From: Candidatus Altimarinota bacterium
Lineage (GTDB): Bacteria > Patescibacteriota > Gracilibacteria > BD1-5 > UBA6164
Length of the DNA stretch: 64,000 nucleotides
Direction of reading: 5' to 3'
NCBI GenBank assembly: GCA_027019405.1
Contig: JALUWO010000206.1
Span: 102,001 to 166,000, forward strand
The notes below the pieces were generated by a model that saw only the letters and a list, made by a program, of their open reading frames with translations, was not told the origin of the DNA and did not search any database. Positions 9,231 to 19,115 of the stretch are shown piece by piece. Position 1 is the stretch's first letter, and each line of letters starts with the position of its first letter. The position numbers and the translations under genes were made by a program.

Positions 9231-10736
9231 TTATTTATTATTTATAACACTTCAAGTATTTGTTTTGTTTTTTAAAGTATTTAATTTTTCAGTTGCAATT
9301 TTAGTTATTTCTCATCAATTGTCTAGTTGAATTGCTCTTTTGTAATATAACATTGCTATGATATTATTATTTTGAGCTTCTTCTAATCTACCTAAGTTTA
9401 AATTAATTAAAGCATTATTTTTATTTATAGAATATCATTTTTCAAGTAATAGTTTTGCTTTTTTATACTCTTTTTTTTCTATTAAAATCCATCATTCAAA
9501 TCAATAAAAATCTTCAATTTTTGGATAAAGTTTTATTCATAATTGAGCATATTTTTCTCAAGTATTTATATTTGAATTGATTAAATTATAATATGTTGCT
9601 AATATTAAATCACTTTTTGAAGGATTTTCTTGACTGTTAATCAATTTATTAAAATTTTGTAATATAGATTTTGTATCATCTAATATATAAGCATTATAAA
9701 CTTGTAATCTATAAATATTTTCTACTGGTTGATATCATAATTTAGCTGCTTTTGTTAGATATATATTACTTAATACATAATCATGTGTTTTTTGTGATAT
9801 TAAAGCTAATAAGTATAATACATCTTTATCATTTGAATCAAGTGCATAATATTTTGTTAAATATATTTTTGCTTCTTTGTAATTTCATAATTCAAAATCA
9901 CTTTGAGATATCATTTTTAATATTGGTTTATAATTTGGCTTTTTTTCTAAAATATTTTTTCATAATATTATAACAACTGGAAAATTATTATTTTTAAAAA
10001 AAGCTCATATAACCAATGTATTTTTAAAATATAATTCATCAATTTTGAAATTTTTGTAATCAATTAATGCTTTTTCTACATTAATTAATTCAGGTATTAA
10101 GTCTTTTTTATTTTCTTTTATTTTTTCTATATAGTCTGCAAAATTTTTTTTACATAAAGAAAAATCCTTTATACATTCTAAACTATTTGAATAATAGAAT
10201 TTTTCTTGATTATTTAATAATTTAATATTTTTTATATTGTTTATACTAAAATTTAGATATCAAGTATTTGTTTGTAGCTTATTTATATCTAATGAATATA
10301 AATAACTATCTATAAATTTATTTTTATAGTTTATATTTTTACTTGTTATTTTATCATAATATTTAAATGCATTGTTCCAATTTTTCATTATATAATATGT
10401 ATCAGCAATCTTTTTTTCTAAAGTAGAATCTCATTTTCTATTTTTATAAGCATTTAAGAAATTTTTTAATGCCAATATATATTCATCATTTTTTAAGTGA
10501 ATAGTTCATGTTATTATTAATCATCTTGTAGCATATTTTATTCTGTTATCATTGTTATTTTTAATTTGTTTTATTTTACTTATTGTTGTTATTTTCTTTG
10601 TTTTAGTATTTGTTTTTATATTATTTTCTTTTTTTAATATTTCATTACTTTTTGTTGTTTTTGTATCATTTTTTTGATTTATAAAACTACATGAACTTAG
10701 AAAAATTATTAATAATAATATTGCTATTTTTTTCAT
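9231..10736 (-). CDS. TPR-repeat lipoprotein
   Basis: The 501-residue protein starts with a lipoprotein signal peptide, MKKIAILLLIIFLSSCSF, with lipobox LSSC (Cys at residue 16). A Lys/Asn-rich linker of about 50 residues follows. The rest is a series of TPR-like helical pairs, clearest near the C-terminus (YWFEGWILIEKKEYKKAK, NNALINLNLGRLEEAQ). Such outer-face lipoproteins often help pilus assembly, as PilF/PilW do, and the gene follows a prepilin gene, but that link is inferred. Unusually for this window it has an SD, AAAAAAGGAG, 5 bases before the ATG. Confidence 0.85.
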
Positions 10737-10765
10737 TTTTCTCCTTTTTTAAAAAATAAAATTTA

Positions 10766-11320
10766 TTAATTTGAATTTAATATATTGTTAACAGAATTTA
10801 TCTTTACATGTTTTTTGAAATTTTTATATAAAACATCAAAATTTAGAATTTTTGCATTTGTATTAGTACATCATGATAGAGTAATATCTCAATTTTGTAC
10901 ATATAAATTTATATTATTTTCAGATGTTGAGTTTGTATTATCTAAATTGCTACATTTTATATTTGTTATTTGATAAAATTTAGGAGCTTTTATAGTTAAT
11001 CAGCTAGCAGTTTGAAAAGTTCAACTTCAATAGCTTACTATAATATTTCATGTTCAATATCAATTTCAGTTTCAATTGGAGTTTATATTGATTTTCCAAA
11101 ATTTTGGAGTATCAATATTTGCATTTATTCATTTTCAAATCAGACTATTATTTATTGCAGTAGTTATATTTGAATTGATTTTATTTAAAAATATTCATAC
11201 TTTTTGAGCTTCAGCTATTTGTGAAAGATTTATTCTACTTGCTCCTATAGCTAAAATTGCTGTAATGGTCATAACAATAATTAATTCAATTAATGTAAAT
11301 CATGTTATATTTTTTTTCAT
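10766..11320 (-). CDS. type IV prepilin-like protein
   Basis: The 184-residue protein starts MKKNITGFTLIELIIVMTI, a class III prepilin signal. Cleavage would be after the Gly (itself a TGA codon), Phe would be N-methylated, and Glu5 is present. A 20-residue hydrophobic helix follows. The rest is a Ser/Thr/Asn/Gly/Trp-rich globular part with two Cys (about residues 124 and 152) that could form a disulfide near the C-terminus. It is the first gene of a minus-strand operon with the TPR lipoprotein. The ATPase at the window start may assemble it. Confidence 0.9.
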
Positions 11321-11416
11321 AAAAAATTTGTAATAAAATATTTTTATATTAATATAGCTATGTTAGTTAAAAAATATAACTACTCAAATTTTTTTTTAAT
11401 TTTTAATTTTTAGTGT

Positions 11417-12388
11417 ATGAATTTACTAAAAAAAGTTTCTTTATTCTTAATTGCTTTATTATTTACTACTGTAAGTACTTATGCTTTATCATTGGAATGA
11501 GATATAAAACTAGATAGTGCTACACCTGATTCATTGAATATATCATGGCAACCAGTTGATTGAGCAGTTTGATATTTTGTTTATTATGATTCTGTTAGTC
11601 ATGTTGATGATAAAAAATATAAATCTTTAGATGATATGATTGATTCTACATGAGCAACTATACCTAATTTACAACCAGATACTACTTATTATGTAGCAAT
11701 TAGAGTTGTTGATTGAGAATGAAATGAAGGAGATTATTCAAAAGAATATTCTTTTAAAACAGAAATGTGAAAAAATTTATCAATTGAAAATATAAATGTT
11801 ATTGATTCAAAAGATTTATCTGTATGATTTAATGTTGCTATAGATGATACTAAAGATAAAGAATTTAAGATAACTGAGAAAGATAATAATCTTGTAGAAA
11901 TTTGAATTGATTCTTTAACTGTTGATGGAAGTAGTGTATTAGTAAAATTATCTGACCAATTAGATTCAAATAAAACATATACATTAACTGTTGTTTCTCT
12001 TACTTGAGTAAATTGAGAAACTATAGATGCTTGAGTTGATGGTGTTATTGATTTTGATAGTTGAGATTTATCTTCTTCTACTCAAACATGATCAGAAAAT
12101 ACATATTCTGATGAAGCTACTCCTGATTTAAATTCAGCTTCTGATAACACAACAAATACTTGAACTACTTCAACATGAACTGAATTAAATTCAGCTTCTA
12201 CAGAACAATTACAAACTTGAACTACATTAAGTTGAACTGAGTTATCTAATAATCAAATTAAAAAAACAGCTGAGTTAGCTTGAACTAAAGCAAAAAAATT
12301 ACCACAAACTTGACCAGCTGAATGGTTATTATTAATAGCAGCTTTAATAATTGGATTTATTGTTGTTAGATTTAGAAAACAAGCATAA
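11417..12388 (+). CDS. LPXTG-type surface protein with fibronectin III domain
   Basis: The 323-residue protein has a signal peptide (MNLLKKVSLFLIALLFTTVS, likely cleavage after TYA). A fibronectin type III domain spans about residues 25-115 (SLNISWQPVDGAVGYFVYYD ... TTYYVAIRVVDGEGN), then a second beta-rich domain to about 220. A Thr/Ser/Asn/Gly-rich stalk has repeated ELNSAST units. The end is a sortase signal: LPQTG, hydrophobic helix, then RFRKQA. The Gly of LPQTG is TGA. It is predicted to be wall-anchored and exposed, so possibly an adhesin. No sortase gene is visible in the window. Confidence 0.88.
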
Positions 12389-12394
12389 TAATAT

Positions 12395-12427
12395 AAAAAA
12401 GAAATCTGTTACAGATTTCTTTTTTAT
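12395..12427. terminator. bidirectional terminator
   Basis: AAAAAAGAAATCTGT and ACAGATTTCTTTTTT form a perfect stem with almost no loop, between two convergent genes. Confidence 0.8.
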
Positions 12428-12930
12428 ATTTCTTCTTTTTTATATATAGGAATAAAAAGTCATATAATAGTTAAGTTTTTGATTGTTATAAGATTATTAA
12501 ATTTTTTAATAATCTGTCTATAAAAATCAATAGTATTTCATATTTCAAAACTTTTGTTTATTATTATCTCATTAATATATAGAAATTTATTATTTTTTGC
12601 TAGTTTTCTATTTGTTTTTATTATTCTTAATATGAAATTTAATTCTTTATGTATTAAATTTTCTGTTTCTAGTATATTAAATAAATCTTTATTATTATCA
12701 ATTTTATAAAATTCTTCTTTTTTTAGGTATATTATATCTTTGAAAATTTCATCATGTTTAGTCAATTGTCCTTTTGTTATTTCATAAAGAGCAGATATAG
12801 TATCTGTTCTTTTTGAAAAAATATTTATTATTTTTGATTCTAATAAATCAATTTTTTTATTTAATAAATAGATAAATATTAAAAATATTATTAATAATAT
12901 TATGATTGTAATTATTATATAGGAATACAT
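12424..12930 (-). CDS. LemA-like membrane protein
   Basis: The 168-residue protein has an N-terminal membrane segment (YIIITIIILLIIFLIFIYLL) followed by a helical domain that resembles LemA: KIINIFSKRTDTISALYEI, a Glu/Lys-rich helix, and NTIDFYRQIIKKFNNLITI near the C-terminus. LemA proteins are membrane-anchored helical bundles of unclear function, sometimes linked to surface stress. Reading TGA as Gly extends the frame by 38 residues to a shared terminator. Assignment is by layout rather than strong motif, so moderate. Confidence 0.6.
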
Positions 12931-13059
12931 TTTTTTATATTTATTATTATATATTTTATATAACTATAACATATATACTTATTTTAAGCAAAAAAATATT
13001 GATATTATAAATAATTTCTTAAAAGTTGCATTTCATGATAGATTCTATCTTTAATTTTT

Positions 13060-13088
13060 TTGACAAAAATACTAAAAATAGATATAAT
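13060..13088 (+). promoter_or_regulatory. sigma-70-type promoter
   Basis: TTGACA, a 17-base spacer, then TATAAT: full consensus. The sequence after it (ATATAAGTATTTTAAAAAA) closely matches that behind the 15305 promoter. Confidence 0.85.
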
Positions 13089-13119
13089 ATATAAGTATTT
13101 TAAAAAATAATACTTTTTT

Positions 13120-13608
13120 ATGACTAAAAAACATAATACAACTCCAGAAAATCAAACTAATACTCCAGAAGCTCCAAAATCAAGTAAAACTAAATTAGGT
13201 TTAGCAGCCTTGGCTATGTCAACAATAATTTCTTGAACACAAGCTCAAGTAAATGATTTACTAGCTCAATGTGATTTAAATCATGATAATATCATAAAAT
13301 GATTTAAAGAAAAAATATGTGTTAAAAAATTTAAATTATCAAAAAGTAAACAAGAATTATCACAAAAAAAATTATATTTAGATCAATTAGATACAAGTAT
13401 TAAAGGTTTAAAAAAAGAATTAAAAAGAGTAGAAGAGGAATTAAAGCAATTGGAAGAAAAAGATAAGCAATTGGAAGAAAAAGATAAGCAATTGGAAGAA
13501 AAAGATAAGCAATTGGAAGAAAAAGATAAGCAATTGGGACAAAAATTAAGAAAAAAAATTCAAATTTTAAAGGATTTAATAGATAAAGCAGCACAAAAAT
13601 TATGATAG
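13120..13608 (+). CDS. secreted coiled-coil protein with LEEKDKQ heptad repeats
   Basis: The family is not recognised. The 162-residue protein has a polar N-terminus of about 22 residues, then a signal-peptide-like segment LGLAALAMSTIISGTQAQ with a TQAQ cleavage site. A short domain follows with two Cys and a DLNHDNIIKGF stretch reminiscent of one EF-hand/dockerin loop. A long coiled coil ends the protein. The coil contains four perfect tandem copies of LEEKDKQ, each copy the same 21 bases (about 13450-13533), so recently expanded. It ends TGA-TAG, Gly then stop. It begins an accessory gene block. Confidence 0.8.
13450..13533 (+). repeat. tandem 21-bp repeat, four copies, within a coding region
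   Basis: TTGGAAGAAAAAGATAAGCAA is repeated four times without change and encodes the heptad LEEKDKQ. Exact identity at third positions points to recent slippage or unequal crossing over. Confidence 0.85.
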
Positions 13609-13611
13609 TTT

Positions 13612-13640
13612 TTGCTTATAAGAAATAATTATGTTAAAAT
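13612..13640 (+). promoter_or_regulatory. promoter TTGCTT-N17-TAAAAT
   Basis: The spacer is exactly 17 and the -10 box is extended (TATGT before TAAAAT). The same layout occurs at 16240, 33210 and 36128. An inverted repeat follows that overlaps the -10 box and the likely transcription start. Confidence 0.7.
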
Positions 13641-13667
13641 ATTATAGAGTAATCTATAATATTTTTT
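13637..13667 (+). promoter_or_regulatory. inverted repeat plus T run directly before ATG
   Basis: AATATTATAGA and TCTATAATATT flank GTAA, then seven T residues run into the ATG at 13669. It could be an operator over the start of transcription or an RNA terminator/attenuator. Confidence 0.65.
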
Positions 13668-13668
13668 T

Positions 13669-15348
13669 ATGGCTTGAATAGAATGATATAAATGACTTGA
13701 AAATACTCAATCTGTTGAAAAAACAGATTTTTCAAGTACTTTAAATAATAAAGTAAAAAAAAGTATAGATTTTAAATCAATAAAAAATAAAGAAAAATTA
13801 TCAAGAGATATAGAAAATGCTTTAGAAAAAAGTTCTATAAAGAGTTTAGATGAAAGATGAAAAGTAGCTGATTTTTTATTAGATAATTTTAAAAGTAAAA
13901 ATATCATAAAAGATAAAATAAAGTTAATAATTGAAAATGAAGCAGAAACATTAGAAAATGTAAAAGAATTATTAGAAGTAGAGACAGAAAAAAAAGAAGT
14001 AGAAAAAAAAGTATCACAAAATGAAAATGAATATGAAAAATATTTAAAATTAGTAGAAGAAAAAGAAAAAATAGAAGAAAAGACATCTGATGAGAAAGAA
14101 AAGACATCTGATGAGAAAGAAAATTTTTTTAAATATAAAGAAAAAGTAGATAGAGTACATAATTCTTTAGTTTGATTAAATGAAAACCATCCTGTTTATT
14201 GAAATATTATAAGAGAATTTTGAAACCTTACAGATAGAATTATATCAGAAAATTTAAGTTTGGATGAAATAAAAAAAGAAACATTAAAAATCCTTGCAGA
14301 ATTCAAACAAAATCCAGAAAAACTTCAAGCAGTAGTAAAAGATTTAGGTTGAGTTGGTTCTGCTAAATATGAAGAATTTAGAGAATCAATAATTGCTGTT
14401 GATTCAGATTTTGCAAGTATTTTACCAGATATTGAAGCTGTAGAAACATGAGAAAAATTATCAACAAAAGAAATAGTAGATTGAGTAGAAAAAGAAAATT
14501 GAGGAGTTGTTGATATAGAGTTGTGAGAAAATCCACCAATGTATAAAATGAGAGTAATTTGAAGTGAATATTGATTTGAAAATGAAATAGATAAATGAAA
14601 ATTAGCTGAAATAACAAATGATAATAAAGAAGAACTAAATGGAATTTATGATAATTGATTTAAAATTTTAAAAGATTTTAAAAGCAATTTTTCAAAACAA
14701 AATTATGATATTTCAAAAATGGATGACTTGTATAGTTATTTTGATATTGATTCAAATTTACAAATAAATCCTAGTGATTTACAAGATTTTAGAAATGCTG
14801 AAACTCAAGAAGAAAAAATAAAAATATTTGCTGAGAGAATAAAACCAAAAATAGAAGCAATAAACAAAATAGTAAAACAAAAACAACAAGAAGTTTTATG
14901 AGTTCATAAAGAACAGATAAAACAATTATTAGAAAAACAAGTAAAAACAAAAGAAAAACAAAAAGAGACTTTAGATTTTCTACATAAAATAGGTTTTGAT
15001 TTGATACCTCAAAAAATTACAAATGAATTAATTACAGAAATAAAATCAAATGTATTACAAGTAAAATGATTAAATATAAACCCTAAAAGCTTAGATTTAA
15101 AGAAATGAATCTTTTGAAATAGCTGACTTGAAGCAAATAGTGAGCAAGTTTTTAAAGAAAATATTATCAAATTCTTAAATAAATTAATTTATTGAAAAAC
15201 AAATCCACAAAACTCACCACTAAATCCAAATGATTTTATTTGAGTTATGTGAGCAAGTATAAATCCAACAGAAATGTTATATATCCTTTCAAGAGGATAT
15301 TTTTTTGACAAAAACTTAAAAAACTATTATAATATACAAGTATTTTAA
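13669..15348 (+). CDS. large unknown protein, paralog of the 16297 gene
   Basis: No family recognised. The 559-residue protein is hydrophilic, Glu/Lys-rich, with coiled-coil segments (about residues 85-160 and 390-430) and no signal peptide. Residues about 425-510 are nearly identical to those of the 16297 protein (KETLDFLHKIGFDLIP ... NINPKSLDLKKGIFGNSGLE), at DNA level too. After the shared NPTE the two diverge: here the last 24 residues (LYILSRGYFFDKN...) are encoded by a terminator hairpin and the promoter of the next gene. That suggests the original C-terminus was lost and the frame now runs into intergenic sequence. Confidence 0.82.
14947..15195 (+). repeat. copy 1 of a 249-base duplicated segment
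   Basis: This segment matches 17563-17811 almost base for base, including third positions, and ends in the same AAATTAATTTATTGA stretch. It lies in the same frame of two paralogous genes, pointing to recent duplication or gene conversion. Confidence 0.9.
15281..15306 (+). terminator. terminator inside the 3' end of a coding frame
   Basis: ATATCCT and AGGATAT with loop TTCAAG are followed by six T residues. The hairpin lies within the last 24 codons of the preceding reading frame, just before the next promoter. Confidence 0.75.
15305..15333 (+). promoter_or_regulatory. sigma-70-type promoter
   Basis: TTGACA, 17 bases, TATAAT, fully consensus. It overlaps the 3' end of the previous frame. The downstream stretch ACAAGTATTTTAAAAAT resembles that behind the 13060 promoter. 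Confidence 0.85.
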
Positions 15349-15365
15349 AAATAAGTTAAAAAATT

Positions 15366-16238
15366 ATGGCAGTACATTCAGCAGATTTAAATCAAGATGC
15401 TTTATCAAAATTAGAAGCAGAACAAAAGTTTCCACAAGTTCAAGAACAAAGAATTAAGTTGGCAGAATTAGCAAAAGATACTATTAAATGACAAATTTCT
15501 CAAGCTTTAGAAATGATGAAAAACTGAGAAACTTCAGTAAAGATAGATCTATCAATACTACCACATTATGCAGATAATTGACCAGTTACAAAAGAGCAAT
15601 TAATTTTATCAAAAATATCAGCTGAAACTTTTCAAGATATCTCAAAATTATCACCAAAAGCTCAAGATGAGTTTATAGCAATTTATAATGAATTTCAAAA
15701 AAATAATCCTTGAGTAATGCTTGGAAAGTCAAATCCATATTGGGGAGCTATTTTTGAAGCAGTAAAAATTAAAAATGGAGTGTCATGAGATTTATGAGAA
15801 TTAAAAAAATGAAAACAAGCAATAGAAGAAGCAGTAGCTCAAGCTTGAATTAATCATTGATTAAGATGAGCTGAAGCAAAAGTTGAAAGATATTTTAAAT
15901 CAAAAATAGCTTTTTTATGAAAGATAGATGATACTTTCAAACAAGAAGTTTTAGAAGGAGAAAAAGAATTTTTAGATTCTTGAAGAAAAAATACATCTTG
16001 GTATTATTGAATTTTATCAAAATTTACAACTAGAAAACCAATTTGACTTCGGATAAGAAACATGAAAAAAATAGTACCAAATTTCTATACTAAATTATCT
16101 AAAGAAGTACTAAAAGATACAGAACATAAAGTTTTTACTAAGGATTTATATGTTATAATGAAGTTAGATAGTGAGAATAAAAAGTTAGATAGTAAAATTA
16201 AATGAGCAAAAGAACTTTTAAGAATAATTTGATGATAA
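15366..16238 (+). CDS. hypothetical protein, 290 aa
   Basis: I do not recognise it. The protein starts MAVHSADLNQDALSKLEAEQ, is soluble and mixed helical, with a segment NNPGVMLGKSNPYWGAIFEA near residue 115 and a basic C-terminal half. There is no signal peptide or membrane helix. It has its own consensus promoter and sits between the two large paralogs, so it probably belongs to the same functional block, but nothing in it names a function. It ends with two TGA glycines and TAA. Confidence 0.75.
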
Positions 16239-16239
16239 T

Positions 16240-16268
16240 TTTACAAATATTTATAAATATGCTAAAGT
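16240..16268 (+). promoter_or_regulatory. promoter TTTACA-N17-TAAAGT
   Basis: Spacer 17 with an extended TATG element before the -10 box, the same class as 13612, 33210 and 36128. Confidence 0.65.
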
Positions 16269-16296
16269 ATTATAGAATAACTATAATACTTTTTTT
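16265..16296 (+). promoter_or_regulatory. inverted repeat plus T run directly before ATG
   Basis: AAGTATTATAG and CTATAATACTT flank AATAA, then T residues run into the ATG at 16297. It nearly matches the repeat at 13637. Confidence 0.65.
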
Positions 16297-17973
16297 ATGA
16301 GTGAAGCATTTTGAAATAAATGAATTGATAAACAAAAACATGTTGAACAAAAAGAGGCTAGTTTAGAACAAAAACTAGATTTTTTAAAAATTCCTTGAAA
16401 AGAAAATGATTATGGTAATTTTATAAAGTTTTTGGAAACAAAGTCAAATACAAAAGATTATAATTTAATTTTAGAAAAATTACAAGATTGAGAAAATACA
16501 GATGATATTTTAGATTATATAGAAATTAATTGATATCCAATTTGAAAAGAGTTTAACAAATTTATAAAAGATTATTTTGATATAGATATAAAAGAAGAAA
16601 AGAGTAAAGAGAATAAGGAGAAAAAAGATGAAATAAAAAAAATAAAAGAATCTTATGAAAAATATATAAAATGAAAAGAGTGATTATATAATAAACAATG
16701 ATGATTAGCTGAAGAGTTTTTAAATGATTTAGAAAAATATAAAAATAGTAATTTTAATGAAAATTTAGGAAAAAAATTAAAAAAGGAATTAATATCTTGA
16801 AAATATAAAAATTTATTTCAAGAAATAGCATTTTCAAAAAATTTAAGTGATGAAGAAAAAGAAGAATTATATAATGCTACAAGAGATTTTGTAATAGGTA
16901 ATTTTCCTGATATTAAAATTCCAGAATTTAAGCTTTTTAAATGAGAATGGGCTGAAAATGAAAATTGAGATCCTACAAAAATTCTAGAAGATGTAGAGTG
17001 AAATTTGTCTGATAATATGGTTAGTTTGGATTTGGATCATATCCCACCAAAATATGATTTGGGAAGAATAGATAGTGATTATAAATTTAAAAATAAACTT
17101 GATGAAGAACAAATAAGTGATTTAACTTGAGAATATTTAGATGAAGTAAAAGAGTTTCAAGAAGCAGGAAAAAATCTGTGAGTTGTGGGAAAATGATATT
17201 CTAAATTTAAATGAGATATTCAAAAATTATGGCAAGAAAATGTTAAAGAAATTCAATCAGGAAATTTTAGTGGTTTTAAAGAATGATTAGATGCTTACCT
17301 TATTAGTTTAAAAATAAGTATAAGACAAAATTTAGAAGAAATTTATAATAAAAACTTAGATATTCCTAATGAATTAAAACTTACAAAGCAAGATTTTAAT
17401 AATTTATGAAATATACAAAATCCAAATGATTTGAAGCAAAAATTTGAAAATTTTGAACAAAAATATAAAGCATTACAAAATTATCTTATTTTTTGACCTA
17501 AAAAAGCCTATAAAAAATACAAAAATAAATTACAACAAGAAGTTATAGAAGATACAAAGGAAACAAAAGAAAAACAAAAAGAGACTTTAGATTTTCTACA
17601 TAAAATAGGTTTTGATTTAATTCCACAAAATATTACAAATGAATTGATAGCTGAAATTAAATCAAATGTGATACAAGTAAAATGATTAAATATAAACCCT
17701 AAAAGCTTAGATTTAAAGAAATGAATTTTTTGAAATAGCTGACTTGAAGCAAATAGTGAGCAAGTTTTTAAAGAAAATATTATCAAATTCTTAAATAAAT
17801 TAATTTATTGAGAAATAAATCCCAAAAATTCATTATTAAAAATAGAAAGTTTTACAAGTGTAACTTGAGCAACAATAAATCCTACTGAGTTGCAAGATAT
17901 TTTAAAAAAACAATGAGTAAAAAGTGATATGTATTGGGATATAAATAAGATGAGAGATAATTTGAAAAAATAA
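16297..17973 (+). CDS. large unknown protein, paralog of the 13669 gene
   Basis: No family recognised. The 558-residue protein is charged, without signal peptide, and shares a nearly identical segment (about residues 423-505) with the 13669 product. Its C-terminus after NPTE (LQDILKKQGVKSD...) looks like genuine protein and probably shows the ancestral end. The central part is acidic with a DHIPPKYDLGRIDSD stretch near 250. It has the same promoter and inverted-repeat arrangement as its paralog, implying joint regulation. Confidence 0.82.
17563..17811 (+). repeat. copy 2 of the 249-base duplicated segment
   Basis: Partner of 14947-15195. The two differ at only scattered positions, for example GATTTGATACC versus GATTTAATTCC. 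Confidence 0.9.
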
Positions 17974-18021
17974 AAAAACATTGATTAATTTTTTTGTCTT
18001 AAATTTTTCAGTTTTTGTCTT

Positions 18022-18068
18022 TAAAAGATTATATAAACTACTTTTGACTTAGTTGTATAATCTTTTTT
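18022..18068 (+). promoter_or_regulatory. inverted repeat with T run directly before ATG
   Basis: AAGATTATATAA pairs with TTGTATAATCTT across a longer loop, and seven T residues run into the ATG at 18070. It has the same position as the repeats at 13637 and 16265. Confidence 0.55.
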
Positions 18069-18069
18069 T

Positions 18070-18354
18070 ATGCTAAAAATACCCAAAAAACAAGAAATTA
18101 TAGAAAAAATATATAAAAAAGATGAAAATATAGTGGATTTTTTAAGGTTAACTTATAAGTCTATTTTAATAAATTCTTGAGAAAGAGAGTTATATAATTA
18201 TTTTTCAGAAATCTATGATGAAATATTTACAGATATATTACTTAAAAAACTAGAAATAAATTTAGAAACTAGAAAAATGCTTGAAATACTTTCTACTCCT
18301 ATTTATTTAAAAAGTAATGAAGAAAAGAAAAAGATTTATGAAAGTTTGGGATAA
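18070..18354 (+). CDS. hypothetical protein, 94 aa
   Basis: Unrecognised. It is a small, soluble, helical protein (MLKIPKKQEIIEKIYKKDEN) with alternating Leu/Ile and Lys/Glu, and one TGA Gly in INSGERELY. It is preceded by the same hairpin-before-ATG design as the two large unknown proteins upstream, which suggests membership of the same set. The stop is followed within 70 bases by the YerC-like regulator. Confidence 0.7.
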
Positions 18355-18361
18355 AAAAATT

Positions 18362-18422
18362 TGACTTTCTACTTTATTTTAATAAAGTAACTATATAAAT
18401 ACTTTAATGAGCTAAAGTAAAA
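18362..18422 (+). promoter_or_regulatory. promoter/operator region of the YerC-like gene
   Basis: TTGACT is followed by the palindrome CTTTATTTTAATAAAG and by ACTTTAATGAGCTAAAGT, a second imperfect inverted repeat close to the start codon. A palindromic site before a TrpR-family gene would fit self-regulation; this is inference. Confidence 0.45.
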
Positions 18423-18424
18423 TA

Positions 18425-18745
18425 ATGAAAAATAATGAATTAAAAACATTTTTTGATAAACTAATGACTGTTTTAGCCAAAATGGATAATAAAACAGATG
18501 TTTTTAATTTTTTAAGAGATTTACTTAGTGAAAAAGAAATTTTAGAATTTTCAAATAGATTTAAAGTAGCTAAAATGCTTGAAAAAAATATTTCATATAA
18601 AAAGATTGAAGCTGAAACTTGAGTAAGTTCTACAACTATAGCTAGAATTTCAAAGTTTTTAAATTGAGAAAATAAAGGTTATAAAAATGCTATTTCTATT
18701 TTAAAATCAGTATCAGATAAACATCATACAGGCCATCACTCTTAG
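18425..18745 (+). CDS. YerC/YecD family TrpR-related DNA-binding protein
   Basis: The 106-residue protein matches the TrpR-like YerC family: FDKLMTVLAKMDNKTDVFNF, then RDLLSEKEILEFSNRFKVA, and a helix-turn-helix SYKKIEAETGVSSTTIARIS (about residues 59-78). The Gly in the turn is TGA, so a standard-code reading cuts the recognition helix off. The ligand is unknown. It stands behind a palindrome-rich promoter and ends with a His-rich HHTGHHS tail. It is a candidate regulator of the inverted-repeat-bearing genes nearby, or of aromatic metabolism; neither is shown. Confidence 0.88.
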
Positions 18746-18767
18746 CAATGGTCTATTTTATGATGTA

Positions 18768-18822
18768 TTTAAAAATACCAAGCTAAAGGGTCATTAATTA
18801 CTTTAAGTTTTGGTATTTTTTT
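18768..18822 (+). terminator. terminator with long loop
   Basis: AAAAATACCA pairs with TTGGTATTTTT across about 27 bases that contain CTAAAG/CTTTAAG, followed by T residues. Confidence 0.6.
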
Positions 18823-18848
18823 TAGTTTATTATTTAAAAATTGAGATT

Positions 18849-19115
18849 ATGGAAAGAAAAGTAGAGAAAACTAATTTAGAAATTAGACTAGAAAAAGAAA
18901 CTCCTAATTTTTTAAGAGAATATAAAGATTTAATATTAAGTGTTATAGAAGATTATATTTATATTCCAAATTTTTTATGAAGAGATGATTATATATATGA
19001 AAGTTTTGAAAAAGATTTAAAAGATTTAAATATTCAAGATAATACTATATTAGATGAAATTAGTTTTGTAAAAGATATTGTTAAAGATATAGCTGATTGA
19101 AAATATGAAGCATAG
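18849..19115 (+). CDS. hypothetical protein, 88 aa
   Basis: Not recognised. It is a small acidic helical protein, MERKVEKTNLEIRLEKETPN, with DYIYIPNFLGRDDYIYESF in the middle. No signal peptide, Cys or membrane helix. It follows the YerC terminator and precedes a stretch of about 350 bases without a gene. It ends in TAG. Confidence 0.65.

Noticed and set aside
13284-13560. Possible CRISPR-like array of 21-bp repeats
   Set aside because: Repeats are directly adjacent with no spacers and encode a coiled coil. The 53284 repeats likewise have no spacers.
13400-13594. Minus-strand frame with repeated FLPIAYL units
   Set aside because: It is the antisense shadow of the LEEKDKQ tandem repeat; the plus strand has the signal peptide, promoter and start codon.
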